NCBI GenBank assembly: GCA_027575765.1
Contig: JANBPT010000028.1
Span: forward strand, 44,354 to 108,353
DNA length: 64,000 nucleotides
Source: Tieghemiomyces parasiticus
Taxonomy: Eukaryota; Kickxellomycota; Dimargaritomycetes; Dimargaritales; Dimargaritaceae
Reading direction: 5' to 3'
The position numbers were made by a program, and so were the translations under genes. Each line of letters opens with the position of its first letter. Positions within the stretch are counted from its first letter, which is position 1. Positions 1 through 10,124 of this stretch are shown piece after piece. The notes below the pieces were generated by a model that saw nothing but the letters and a program-made list of their open reading frames with translations, was not told where the DNA came from and did no database searches.

Positions 1-40
1 ACGGCAGGTTCAACCCTAACCCTCGACCCACCCGTGAGGC

Positions 41-3000
41 ATGCAGCTCCGTCGCCGGCGACTTCGCCCCCCCACAGTTACCGTCGACGATCTGGCCAAA
101 GAAGCCAGCACGCCTGCCTCTTCCCAGTCCACGGTCGCCACGGAACCGGCCGCCTCTCAACTGTCGTCAGAGGCCACGCCGCCTGCTGCGGCACCGGAGC
201 GACCTCCCGCGCTGCCCCGGTCCACCTCACCTCCGCCGCACGTGCCAGACGTATTGCCGTTGCCTGGCAGCTCGCCGAGGTCCGCGAGTAAGCGCAAACG
301 ACAGTCCCGACCGTGGCCACCTACGCTTCCCAAGGGCGCCGCCTACGAAATTGTGGACAGTAGCGACGAAGACTGTAATCTGGTCGCACCCACCGTACGT
401 ACCGCACCTCAATCCCGACCACACCCTACTCGAACCACGTCGGCTCCACTACGTGGGAAGAAGCACCGGCGCCCGGCGGCTATCACGGTCGATTCACACG
501 ATGGGACCAGCGCTAGTGACCACGATGTCCCCACTGGCGAAACGGCTACAGCGCAATTGGCCACTGAACCCGACTTACTATCGCAACCGAGCAGCCAGCC
601 GGCATCAACCACCACCCGGGGAAGCGACGGGGCTCCCGCCGGACTTTCGGGCATAACCGGCCGGCGGTTCAAACTCGGCGCAGGGACACCGGCAGGCAGG
701 CCCCCGTCGCCCCGACCGTTAGTGCCAGCGCGATCAGCCCCACCCGCGTCGGTCACTCGGGGCGCGGTCAGCGCAACGAAGACCGAAGCCAAATCGGCCG
801 GCGGGATCAGCAAGTTGAAATCTGAACACCGGTCCTGGTCATTTACCCTGCCCACACCTCTGACATTGCAACGGTCCTCCGATCAGGAGGAGGACGCTAG
901 ACTCTGGGTCGACCGGTGCACTCCGACCACAGTGACGGACCTCGCGGTCCACAAGCGTAAGCTTGGCGAGGTAGAGCAATGGCTGGCCGCTGCCCGGGCT
1001 GAGATCACGGCGGGTCGCTTCAACCAGCAGGCCTGGTCCCGACGGGTACTGGTTCTGACTGGGCCACCCGGCGTGGGCAAGACGGCTACTCTGCGCGTCT
1101 TGGCCCGCCACCTCGGCTTCGCACTAACCGAGTGGACCAACCCTATCTACCTGACAGAGCCCGATACCACTTCGCCTACCGGGCCTGACGCCCCGCCAAT
1201 TTACCGTGGCGAGTTTCCCAAGTCCCTGGTAAACCAGTTTGAACAGTTTATCCAACGGGTAGACCGGTACACACCCCTGGTCCTGAGTAGCAGTGATGAT
1301 GGTGGCAAGCCAGAGGGGTCCACCGCCACCGATACCACCCAAAATCTGACCGATAGCGACCCGCAGCTAATACTTATCGAAGACGTACCTAACCTCAACC
1401 AGGTGCACATGCGACGGGCCTTCGACATGATCCTACGCAACTACGCCCTGAACCCGGCCTTCCGGGCCTACCCTCTTGTGCTCATCCTCAGCGACAGCTT
1501 CGCCACCTATAATCTGGCCGAGGAGCATGGCGGTGACGGGGGCGGCTACCGCGGCCGGGCACATCTCAGTGACGACCTCAGTAATTACCGTCGGATCGTG
1601 CCCCTCGACGTGCTCGAATCACCTTGGGTAACCCGGATAGGATTCAATCCGATCGCTCCCACCCTACTGACCAAGGCCCTCAAGCGTGCCTGGGAACAGG
1701 TCGCACCGATCTCGGACGTTCATAGTAGCACTAAACCTGGCCGGAGCAAATCATCAGTGACGACTACGACGGGGCGCCGGTATCACAACCCACTGGATCC
1801 CGAGCTCCTGACCGCAGTCGTTCAAGAGTGCCATGGCGACATTCGTCACGCCCTTAATACCCTGCAGATGATAGCCACTCGTCCGGCCCTGGCTTCGGCG
1901 GTCCTGACCCATTCCTTACCCTCCACCCCGCCCCCTGGCGGCCGGGCACTCCCCGGTGGTACACGCAGCGCCAGTCTTGACCTATTCCATGCGGTGGGCA
2001 AGGTGCTGTATAACAAGCGCCGGCCGGCCGACACCAAGGCCAGCAGCCGGACCACCCCAGCAAGCGACGACCTCGGTTTTCCATTATCAGTTTCATCTAG
2101 CAGCTTACCACCACCGCCAACGCCACCACCAGAGATATCCGCCGAGGATTTGCTTACCCAGCTCCCGGTCGATTTTGACATGTTCACCCTGTTTTTGCAC
2201 CAAAACTACCTTCATTTTACGCGCGATCTGGACGAGGTCGTCCGCGCCAGCGAGCGTTTCAGCGACGCCGACATCATCGCAGGCCGCGGTGGCTGGCAGC
2301 ACCAAGCCTTGGCCGGGCAGTACAGTACCCTGACGGCCGTCCGTGGTCTTACTGAATCCCTCCACCCAACCCCTACGTACGCCTATAGTCGGAGTAATAG
2401 TACTGGTTCAGGTGGTCGGCCGGGTCTCTTCCAAATGACCAAACCGCGGTTCTGGGCGGTATGCAAACGCGAACGCGAGAACTATGAGGTGGCCCGAACG
2501 ATCCGAGCGCGGGGCTTCTTTTCGGTCCCCGGCAGTGTCAGCACCGGTAGTCTCGGCGGCGGCAGTTCGTGTGTCAATAACTGGGCACCAGGTATACCCA
2601 AGCCTTCCGATACATCGGGGCCGACGTTTACCGCCCCCCTGTCCCTCACACTGGCCTCTGAACGTGCCTGTCTAGAACTCTACCCATACTGGCAGGTGAT
2701 CTTGACGGCCAATGGTGGAGAAAACCGATCCGCCCAGCGGTGGGGTTGGGGGCTTCGCACCGACCTAGAACGTCTGTCAGCCATGGTACCCCCGGGAATG
2801 GCACGGCACTCAGCTGCTTTCGCGGCTCTTGGCGGGGCCGCAATCGGCCAGGCCACTCATATCCGGCCTGCTCAGCCTTGGGGCATGGGTAGTGCTCAGT
2901 GCGCGGATGCGAACGACTGGGCTGATATCGAGGACGACGCTCTGGCCGAGATCATTGACCCGACAGTACCCACTGCCGACACCGAGGTAGCCCCCGAGGC

Positions 3001-3049
3001 CTTTGAATCGCTGGAAGTCGCTGGAGATCCGATTGAGGATTCCGATTAA
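41..3049 (+). CDS. RAD17: RAD17/Rad24-like checkpoint clamp loader subunit
   Basis: The product is an AAA+ ATPase of about 1002 residues. It resembles the large subunit of the alternative clamp loader (Rad17 with Rfc2-5) that loads the 9-1-1 clamp at damaged DNA in the nucleus. A Walker A motif GPPGVGKT lies near residues 341-348 and a Walker B-like LILIEDVP near 443-450. Just upstream is the family's opening motif, WVDRCTPTTVTDLAVHKRKL. The first 280 residues are Ser/Thr/Pro-rich and low in complexity. The C-terminus is acidic, as in Rad17 relatives. The start is uncertain: the ATG is 40 bases from the window edge, and a good acceptor (seven C then ACAG, ending near 82) follows it, so the real first exon may lie outside the window. 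The stop is at 3047-3049. The identification is firm from the AAA+ core; the N-terminus is not. Confidence 0.88.
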   Translation: MQLRRRRLRPPTVTVDDLAKEASTPASSQSTVATEPAASQLSSEATPPAAAPERPPALPRSTSPPPHVPDVLPLPGSSPRSASKRKRQSRPWPPTLPKGAAYEIVDSSDEDCNLVAPTVRTAPQSRPHPTRTTSAPLRGKKHRRPAAITVDSHDGTSASDHDVPTGETATAQLATEPDLLSQPSSQPASTTTRGSDGAPAGLSGITGRRFKLGAGTPAGRPPSPRPLVPARSAPPASVTRGAVSATKTEAKSAGGISKLKSEHRSWSFTLPTPLTLQRSSDQEEDARLWVDRCTPTTVTDLAVHKRKLGEVEQWLAAARAEITAGRFNQQAWSRRVLVLTGPPGVGKTATLRVLARHLGFALTEWTNPIYLTEPDTTSPTGPDAPPIYRGEFPKSLVNQFEQFIQRVDRYTPLVLSSSDDGGKPEGSTATDTTQNLTDSDPQLILIEDVPNLNQVHMRRAFDMILRNYALNPAFRAYPLVLILSDSFATYNLAEEHGGDGGGYRGRAHLSDDLSNYRRIVPLDVLESPWVTRIGFNPIAPTLLTKALKRAWEQVAPISDVHSSTKPGRSKSSVTTTTGRRYHNPLDPELLTAVVQECHGDIRHALNTLQMIATRPALASAVLTHSLPSTPPPGGRALPGGTRSASLDLFHAVGKVLYNKRRPADTKASSRTTPASDDLGFPLSVSSSSLPPPPTPPPEISAEDLLTQLPVDFDMFTLFLHQNYLHFTRDLDEVVRASERFSDADIIAGRGGWQHQALAGQYSTLTAVRGLTESLHPTPTYAYSRSNSTGSGGRPGLFQMTKPRFWAVCKRERENYEVARTIRARGFFSVPGSVSTGSLGGGSSCVNNWAPGIPKPSDTSGPTFTAPLSLTLASERACLELYPYWQVILTANGGENRSAQRWGWGLRTDLERLSAMVPPGMARHSAAFAALGGAAIGQATHIRPAQPWGMGSAQCADANDWADIEDDALAEIIDPTVPTADTEVAPEAFESLEVAGDPIEDSD

Positions 3050-3149
3050 CCATGCTACCGGTTTAAACAACGCAGTTTATATACTTTTAAATTTATGTAT
3101 ATATACTCTTCCGCTAGTATTCTGGCTTCATCCAATCTTCTAATTGGAT

Positions 3150-3155
3150 AATAAA
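3150..3155 (+). terminator. Candidate poly(A) signal of the RAD17-like gene
   Basis: An AATAAA hexamer lies about 100 bases after the stop, in an A/T-rich stretch. The position suits a polyadenylation signal; nothing else supports it. Confidence 0.35.
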
Positions 3156-3159
3156 TGGG

Positions 3160-4255
3160 CAACGGAATGAGTGCCAAGGGACACACCGAAAGACACATGT
3201 CACGGTCACTCACCGAGTTTAATGAGATTACTGTGCCAACTATCTGAACGGGTTGCTGATGGATAGATTAAACAAAAATTCACTCAGACACAGGCGTTTG
3301 AAGTGGAGAGGTAATGTTTTGATACTGTCATACCAAGAACCGTTGTCGCCTACCAAATAAACCCGTCACACCAGCTATGCCCAACCAAAGGCTCTCCCTT
3401 AGTCTTTGTGAAGGGCCTACTCATCGGCAGGCAAGCCAATATTTCTTCAGTCGAGTACTGTGGTTGTCATGACAATATAAACGTAACCAAAATCGCCCCT
3501 GATGGCCCATAATTTGTATATCCATATACTTGCCTACCAGCTGGACAGCCAGCAATTTACCTGGTATCCTCTCTAGTTCCTTCTCATCACCATCCCAGGC
3601 GTTATGTAAGGATGCCACAACTGCCGCCCTATCTACGCCAGCTACTAATTTCCGCTCTAATGACCAATAACCTCAAATGATCTCTTAGCTATCTTCTTTA
3701 TTATAACCCCTATAAACACCAGATTATACTTTAAAGTCGCTAAGTCTCCCTGCAACGAGTTAAATAGTAACAAAGTCGTCACAACAATGGCGAGGTGAAG
3801 GAATCCGGACGACCTGGTTGGCTAGTTTGCACTTGCCAGTGGCTTTTCTGGGCAATCTCATCTAGGCGCTGTTTAGAATGGCTGAAGGGGCCAGGGGGGG
3901 GGAAGCTGAAGTACACTGCTACTCAGGGTATCGTCAGCGGAGGCTGGTTCTTGCTGACCGTGTAGAGAGATGACCAGGATCGGATGGGGGGGAGCAGTGG
4001 AAATCGGAGAGTGTGGTGGCGGTAGCTAGGGAGCCAGCAAGGAAGGTCGGACCGCTAGGTATTGCAGTAGACTCGGCATATAGCTAAGGTTGCCAATAAA
4101 GACAACACACTGAGGACCTCCACGCAATGGATTCGTCCGCCTGTAGTTGGCGATCGGATATACGATAGGTTGGCCAAAGGGACGGTATGGCAGACGTGCA
4201 CCAATCTATAGGAGGGTGGGTATATATTTTTAATGGGTATGGATACAGGGGGACA
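3160..4255. other. Intergenic, no gene seen
   Basis: This AT-richer stretch has many stops in all frames. I found no domain, tRNA or repeat. A short poly-G run lies near 3894-3901. Confidence 0.4.
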
Positions 4256-5350
4256 TTATAGTGTACATTGTGGACATAGAAACATGCATTGTAACTGGCA
4301 GGGCAACTGCTCAAACAGATTGGCCAGCAGCCGGTCAGCGGCATCCAACTTATGCTCCAGTCGGCGGATGCGGCCCTAGGCGACACCAGTCATGCGGGAA
4401 TAGTACTCCCGGTTGAGCTTCTCAACCCCGTCCGGGTCGAAGGCGGAGTCGTAGAGATACACCTGGTCGGGGTCGTTGCCAATGGTCGATTGCATGGACA
4501 GCTCCTTCAAGCCCCCGAGGGACCGCTATCTCGCCTCAAGCTCACACTCCAGGCCAAACACGTCGCTTTCCGCGACCATGACCTCGGTGAGGGTCACTCC
4601 CTCATAGCGGGGGGCCGCCAGGACCTACTCCTCCCCGGCAATCCGGTGGCGAGGGGCAGCTGGTGTTGGTGGAATTGAAGGCTGGACGGATCCCAATCCA
4701 GTGAAGAGCAGGTCATCGTTATCCTCACCGATAGACAGGGCCGGGGAGGTGGCCCACTGCGTGAAAGCCACCCGATTGCAAGTGGGGGTGGTGGGCGGGA
4801 AAAGTGGCTTTTGCCGGGAGGCTTTAACAGGCGTGGAGGGTGGGGAGGGAGTGACAGCCGAGGCGGGGGTAGGAGCCAAGGTGAGGGTGAGAATGCGGAG
4901 GGGGGCAATGGGCAAGGTGGGGGTGAGAGCACGGAGGGGGGTGGCAGGCGAGGTGGGGGTGAGAGCACCAACAGGGGCAGGTGCGGGAGAAACTGGGGCG
5001 CTGGGGGCAGGAGAGGGGAGCAGCGGGGCCGGTAAGCCAATGCGATGGATGGTGGGCTTGGTCCTGAGGACCCCACGCAATACACAACAGGCCTTCTTGA
5101 CTGCTTTTGTAGCTGGTGGGGTGGAGAGGGGCAGTGGTGAGTTGACGGTGTCAAGCGGGATAGTAGCGCACAGCTTGTCAGGAAGCCACCAACCAATACC
5201 CTGGGGATTGGGAAGCGGCATTAGGAACTTACTCTTCTGGAACAACTTGTGGGTCATGGTGCGGTGGAACAGAGGCTGGCGTGGATAGACAATGGAAGCG
5301 TAGATTGCGACTTGGTGAAGGCAGGTGAGTGCTACAAATATATTAGACAA
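4256..5350 (-). pseudogene. Decayed proline-rich ORF with three in-frame TAGs
   Basis: Reading leftward from 5350 (or from the next Met at 5257), a frame of about 241 codons encodes an opening of ordinary composition and then a Pro/Thr/Ala-rich middle with degenerate repeats of the type LTPT..P..PLR. It reaches TAG at 4627-4625. The same frame then continues with coding-like, charged sequence (for example FDPDGVEKLNREYYSR) past TAG at 4528-4526 and TAG at 4378-4376. It ends at TAA 4258-4256 after a helical, Leu-rich tail (RIRRLEHKLDAADRLLANL). I recognise no family. The open composition downstream of each TAG suggests a recently inactivated gene or transposon-encoded protein; programmed readthrough is a weaker alternative. 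It lies in a repeat-rich island, which favours a mobile-element origin. Confidence 0.45.
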
Positions 5351-5539
5351 GTAGGTCTGAGTGCATCAAAATACTTAAATTAACCGTAGGACAAAGGTGG
5401 GGAAGCTTGGAGGGAGCGGGAAGCCTGGTTTACATACCCCAGAGGGAGGGAGGATAACGGAGGGGGACGCTGGCGGCTAGCCGCGGTGTGGGTGGGCAAG
5501 ATACCGTCGTCCACGGCCACAGCGTGCCTCCCAACTCTA

Positions 5540-5600
5540 GTCCCGACCATCTCGCTCTTTTACTCCAGCTGCCTTGTAATTTCTAGCCAATCACCGCCTT
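5540..5600 (+). repeat. Diverged 61-bp direct repeat, copy A
   Basis: This segment matches 5709-5769 without gaps, with about nine mismatches in 61 bases. Both copies sit in pyrimidine-rich sequence about 170 bases apart and look like an old local duplication. Confidence 0.6.
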
Positions 5601-5708
5601 TGCTTACCGTCCTTCCCGCGTAAACATGACCGCCATCATCCTCGTAGCAGGCCAGCGCGGCTTGGCGGAAGACGGTTGTCCACAGCTACACCACACCCCC
5701 TGGCTCTT

Positions 5709-5769
5709 GTCCTGACCATCCCGCTCTTTTACTCCAGCTCCCTCGTAATTCCTGACCAATTGCCGCCTT
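5709..5769 (+). repeat. Diverged 61-bp direct repeat, copy B
   Basis: Partner of 5540-5600. The shared core is CGCTCTTTTACTCCAGCT. The sequence after it is strongly CT-rich and has no supported gene up to about 6600. Confidence 0.6.
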
Positions 5770-6601
5770 CCCTTTCCCCTTTCCTTACATTAACACGGCC
5801 GTCCCTAACCTATTCACGCGTTCTGGATGGCAGCTATGCTGGTTCTACCCGGTCAGCACTTCTGCGCAAGAGCGTGCCATCACCAGCTTTATTGCACCTC
5901 CCACCTCTGAGCTCAACCATCCTCCTTTTCTGTCCACCAGTCGACCGCCTCTATCCGGTCTGGTTTGGGGGCAACCTCCTGCCCCTTACGGATGGTAGCC
6001 ATATTTGGTAATATCGTCACCATGATGGCGGCTTGCCTTTTTCCCTCTCCATCCCTCCCCGCCCTTATGCTGGCCCTCCCTCCCGCCACCTTCCCCACCC
6101 TTACACTGACCACTATTCTCATTTCAGTGGGCTGGTCTTGATTGCACCCATCCGTCTGTCTGTGTAGAGGGTGGAGGTATGCCATTGACTGTGTACAGGT
6201 GGGTCGCACTAGCCTTTGCCCGTTTCTGGGCATCTGCCACTCTCTGGTGACGATTTCCTCAGGTGCTGTATACCACTTGCTCAATAGTTGAGTGCTACAG
6301 CCCATATGAGGAGGAGAGGGATGGATTATTTTATGTGTCTTACGTGGGACACTTGGCATGGTGGCAGCTATTTTCAACAGATAGCAGCCCATAGGATGTA
6401 TAGCAGTTGGTACAGGCCTATCTGTGCCCACAACAGACCTGACTTCCCAGAACCCCCCTCAAATGAGGGGTGGGGGTAGCAAGTGGGGCTGGGAGAGGCA
6501 GCCATAGCTTCCAATCCAGAGCTGTAAGGTTGGAGGTGGGGTATAAGTCATGGCACCAATCCTACACTGTTAAGTGGAACTAGCCACCTAGTACTGGTGT
6601 A
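5770..6601. other. Intergenic, pyrimidine-rich then mixed
   Basis: Long CT-rich tracts open weak frames on both strands, such as 5676-6011 and 5913-6431. Their composition simply follows the base bias. I see no domain, RNA gene or start context. Confidence 0.35.
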
Positions 6602-6730
6602 CTGATATTAGGCCCAAGTCTAATACCATAACCAAAAGGCTATTCTACTATCACAGAATATGTGGTTCTGAAATAGTAGACTTGGACTTTACCTTGGGAA
6701 AATCTAATGTGGTGGTTCCCAATCACCACA
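6602..6730 (-). repeat. Exact 129-bp direct repeat, copy 1 (5' part of tRNA-like element)
   Basis: These 129 bases are identical to 6927-7055. Read on the minus strand they contain a box A-like segment (TAGCCTTTTGGTTATGG) followed by an anticodon-arm-like hairpin, ATTAG around a TGG-containing loop. The box B half is missing here, so this is a truncated copy. The unit also has nested inverted repeats, CCAAGTCTA with TAGACTTGG and TCTACTAT with ATAGTAGA. Confidence 0.7.
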
Positions 6731-6869
6731 TCAGTCCCTCCCAAGATAGAAGCCCCCACGGAATTGCTTCCGTGTAAGCCCCTGCCAGCTCATCTCCTAA
6801 ACTATCCTGCATACTAGGTGCGATTGCCTAGATCGTGAGGTTTGATGCTGACCTCCAACGTTGTTCCCC

Positions 6870-7055
6870 CAAAGATATGCACTGTCTAGGATTTGAACCT
6901 GGGACCTCGTGATAGTAGAATATGTGCTGATATTAGGCCCAAGTCTAATACCATAACCAAAAGGCTATTCTACTATCACAGAATATGTGGTTCTGAAATA
7001 GTAGACTTGGACTTTACCTTGGGAAAATCTAATGTGGTGGTTCCCAATCACCACA
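6870..7055 (-). repeat. tRNA-Pro-like element with second 129-bp repeat copy
   Basis: On the minus strand a box A-like segment and a TGG-anticodon-like loop (both inside 6927-7055) are followed by GAGGTCCCAGGTTCAAATCC (about 6890-6912). That resembles the variable loop and T arm of eukaryotic tRNA-Pro, GAGGTCCCGGGTTCAAATCC. Between the two halves lie about 22-25 extra bases, which include the complement of the segment just upstream of box A (TATTCTACTATCAC against GTGATAGTAGAATA). This is not a functional tRNA, because the acceptor stem is absent and the spacing is wrong. A tRNA-derived SINE or rearranged tRNA pseudogene fits best. The identical second copy at 6602-6730 argues for recent duplication. 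Confidence 0.5.
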
Positions 7056-7507
7056 ACTGGTGCGATAGCCAGGCCACATTGCCACTTGCTTCTCCCACAG
7101 CTGGGGCTTGCCAGTGGTGGGGCATTGGGAGGCAGGCCGTCCCACTGGAGTCCTGGACCCCATCCTATAGCTGGCAGTGGACTCTTGAAGGTGCCAACTG
7201 CCAGGCAGTAGGGAAGTGGTGGGAGTGCACCACTGGCAGCTGCTGGGCTCTAGCCACTCCTCTGACTGGCTAGTTTGGATGGCACCCATAAATAGGACAG
7301 ACAACACTGCCGGATGCAGCCTCCTGCAAGTTGGCTACCATAACAGTACAAGGCACCACATTAGCAACAACTACCTTGCCCAGATGCATTTGGCGTGTTG
7401 TCCTGCTCAGGTTGTGTGTGTGTGTGTGTGGGTGATTTGTTCTGTTTTGTTTTTACAAGTGAAAAGTCATGGACACACCCATCCCAACCCCACCCTTCCT
7501 TACTGAG
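7056..7507. other. Intergenic, CCA/TGG-rich spacer with GT microsatellite
   Basis: This stretch is rich in short CCA/TGG and CTGGCAG words and has a (GT)n run at about 7414-7430. I see no gene. Confidence 0.35.
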
Positions 7508-7516
7508 TATATAAAG
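7508..7516 (+). promoter_or_regulatory. TATA-box-like element
   Basis: TATATAAAG lies 157 bases before the ATG at 7673, followed by pyrimidine-rich sequence. It is the best reason to believe the downstream ORF is transcribed. Confidence 0.35.
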
Positions 7517-7672
7517 GTTGGCACCTAGGACTTCCAGTGCAGCCTCTTCTTCTTTACTTACCTCTGCCCTACTTTTATCCAAGTTGTATTTTCCTCCACC
7601 CTAGTACAGCTTTACGTATCTGCTAGTGCATTATACACCACCCTTTCATATGTACATACCTACACCACAACC

Positions 7673-8467
7673 ATGGCTAATACTCTTGGTCTTGGTCTTT
7701 TTCGCTGGGTTGCCTACACCCCCACCTCTCTCCCGGGCACCTGTATCCTTACCCCGACCTCCGCTTCAACTAAGCCCATCAGCATTGAGCACTCCAAGCT
7801 CCCGACCCCCCCTCCCTCACCAGCCTCGGCCTTGGCCCACCCTCCGCCATGCCAACCTCTCCCTATGGACGGTGAGGCCGTGGACCACATTGTCCTGGGG
7901 CCTGTCAAGGCCTACCCATTCCAGACCCAGTGGCCCCAGCCGCTGCCTGCTCCAGTTTACCTGGTGACCGGCCCTGTGTCTGCCACTGGCACCTTCCACC
8001 TGGAGGGCATCCGGCAGCTTTGCCAGGAGCTGGTTGACGAGCCAGTGTTCCCTCCTCCCCTCACAGTCGCTGAGATTAAGGCACTGGAGCTGATGGTCAT
8101 GGAGCGCCAGCAGGCCACCAACTGCGTTGCCATCACACCAGACTCCTTGACCTCAACTGAGACTCCCACCTTGCCAGCTCCCACCAGCCGTACTGAACCA
8201 GTCGTTCCTGTCAAGTCAGTGAAGGTGGCGCCTAAAGTCAAGCGCCCTCCACCTCGTTACTTGACTGCAACTGCCAGCTCACGAAGCAGGGCAGCCACCA
8301 CCACCCTGCACAACAAGAAGGGCCGTCCTGCTTGCGCCAGGTTCCGTGCTCTCCATTTCTCTAATCACCTTTATGCTTTGGTCATTCCATTGCCCCCTGA
8401 TATACTTTACTGCTTAATTCATTTAGTCATCATCATTCTGTATACCACTTCATCATATTGCCCATAA
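7673..8467 (+). CDS. Hypothetical proline-rich protein
   Basis: A 264-codon frame starts at ACCATGG, 157 bases after a TATA-like element. The first 170 residues are Pro/Ala/Thr-rich with an ordinary-looking central segment (FHLEGIRQLCQELVDEP, then LTVAEIKALELMVMERQQ). A basic stretch (KVAPKVKRPPPRY, then SSRSRAATTT) follows. The last 40 residues are hydrophobic and AT-rich and may be untranslated sequence after a missed splice site. I recognise no family. It lies in the same repeat-rich island as the decayed proline-rich ORF at 4.3-5.3 kb and could be of mobile-element origin; I could not establish homology between the two by eye. Confidence 0.35.
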   Translation: MANTLGLGLFRWVAYTPTSLPGTCILTPTSASTKPISIEHSKLPTPPPSPASALAHPPPCQPLPMDGEAVDHIVLGPVKAYPFQTQWPQPLPAPVYLVTGPVSATGTFHLEGIRQLCQELVDEPVFPPPLTVAEIKALELMVMERQQATNCVAITPDSLTSTETPTLPAPTSRTEPVVPVKSVKVAPKVKRPPPRYLTATASSRSRAATTTLHNKKGRPACARFRALHFSNHLYALVIPLPPDILYCLIHLVIIILYTTSSYCP

Positions 8468-10124
8468 ATATACCCTGTACATCGGCCCTGCAACTCCACG
8501 TTAGTCCAAATACTGTAGTACCCAAGGAAATATTTAAGGCGTTTTTGGTATGGCCACACTAACTCGGGGATCAATGATCCTTTTATATAACAAACCAACA
8601 GATAACCAGTAAGGCCCGCCAACTTGTACAACCCGGTGAGCTCTTACTGGATAACTACAGTCACGGGGTCTAAAGTCACTAGGATGGGGTCTGACTAACT
8701 TCAATGACTAGGCATTGCTAACTACCTCCCGGACGGTGAATTTCTTACCCTACAGCCGCCGTTTGGCAATTTGGATGACCCAAAGTTGCAAGGGGGGTGG
8801 ACTCACTTGAGCCTAGGGCAATGTGCCGGAAAATACTAGGCGCTGACTCCTGAAATGGAGAGCTGAATGGTAGTAGAGGTGAAAAGGGGATGGTCCAAAC
8901 CTCCCTGTGGCTTAGCCTGAGCCCGGGGCTTGGGATCAGGCCTGCATTGTGCATACTGGGCTGTGAGCACTGTGAAGCCAGGTGACTTGGCGTGTAGGTG
9001 TAATAGATCGCATTTGGCTATATCATAAATTAGCACAGCTTTGGGTTTGACATGGTTCTGGTGAGTCCGGGATGGGACAGGGTCACCTACAGGCCACCAC
9101 TTTCCCTGACACGGGCCAGCAAGTGGTCAGTATGAATCCAGGCAAGTCTCACCACCCATGGCAAAGGAGTCCGGCGGGTAGTCGCTGGCCCACCTCAACC
9201 TTCCCTCAGATACTAGCTGCCTAAGTGCACCCACTTGTAGCACTGGGCTTGCCGTTGGGACAGTGGGAGACCCATTGATCAATTTAGTTGTGTAACCCCA
9301 GCTCCTTGCGCAGAGACTTCTACGTAGTAGTAGGGGAATTACGGGAGGCATGGGGTTCGTTGCTCAGCAGGTAGATTCGGAGCCTTGTATGTGTCTCATG
9401 ATGTTCCTGAGAATTCAGGCGATGCTGTTTGGACGGGCAGTCAGGCCAAGGTTCGTTGTCAATAGAGTAGTGCCCGGTACAATATTGGGCTAGTCATTGG
9501 TTCACAGGGTGCAGAGAGGGGCAACCAATCCCAGCGTGACCCTCAGTTCAGATGATATAAACCCTGCTTGCATCACCTTCACCTAAACTTATGGAAGGGG
9601 ACCCATACAATTGCAGTTGGTAATCTGTGGGCTGGATAGAGGATGGGACTTCCGAAGTTAACAAGGTGAAGTAATAAAAATGCTGTTTTCGTAGTGAGCA
9701 ATGATTCGCTTATGTATTGGTGTATTGAATCTGGCTCCTGTCCTTGAATATCTAACTTATATTTACAATGACTATCAGATTTCCATCTTTGCCAACTCAG
9801 TGCAAGTTGGACGACCAATCAAATCAGCTTTTATGTAGAAAACTATTGGCCCCTGTGAGTCGCACCTGTGAGGAAGGCCTGTTATTTTAGACAGGTATGG
9901 CCGAAACTGAGCCACACCTGCAACCAAGCCGCGTGTACCACGGCCAACGCCAAGCTGAAATAAAAGTAAGGGCTGGGCATGTGGGAGGTTGTAAGGTAGA
10001 GCGGGAAAAAGAAAGTAGCATAGTAATATGAATATCGCTATTAGTCGGGAGCCGAGGGTGGGGTTAGGAATTGAAGTCGTCCCGCTATAAGATGGGGTAG
10101 GGAAGTTTTCCTCAGAAATGTCAC
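8468..10124. other. Intergenic, no gene seen
   Basis: The frames are short and broken on both strands, and I recognise no RNA gene or repeat. The right end is the 3' flank of the kinase gene. Confidence 0.4.

Noticed and set aside
409..855. Minus-strand 148-codon frame inside RAD17
   Set aside because: It mirrors the GC-rich coding frame of the sense gene and has no domain or start context.
5913..6431. 172-codon minus-strand frame
   Set aside because: No recognisable domain; stops are sparse only because of CT-rich sequence on the plus strand.
6870..6975. Functional tRNA-Pro gene
   Set aside because: There is no pairing acceptor stem, and about 22-25 bases are inserted between the anticodon and T arms, so it cannot be a working tRNA as it stands.
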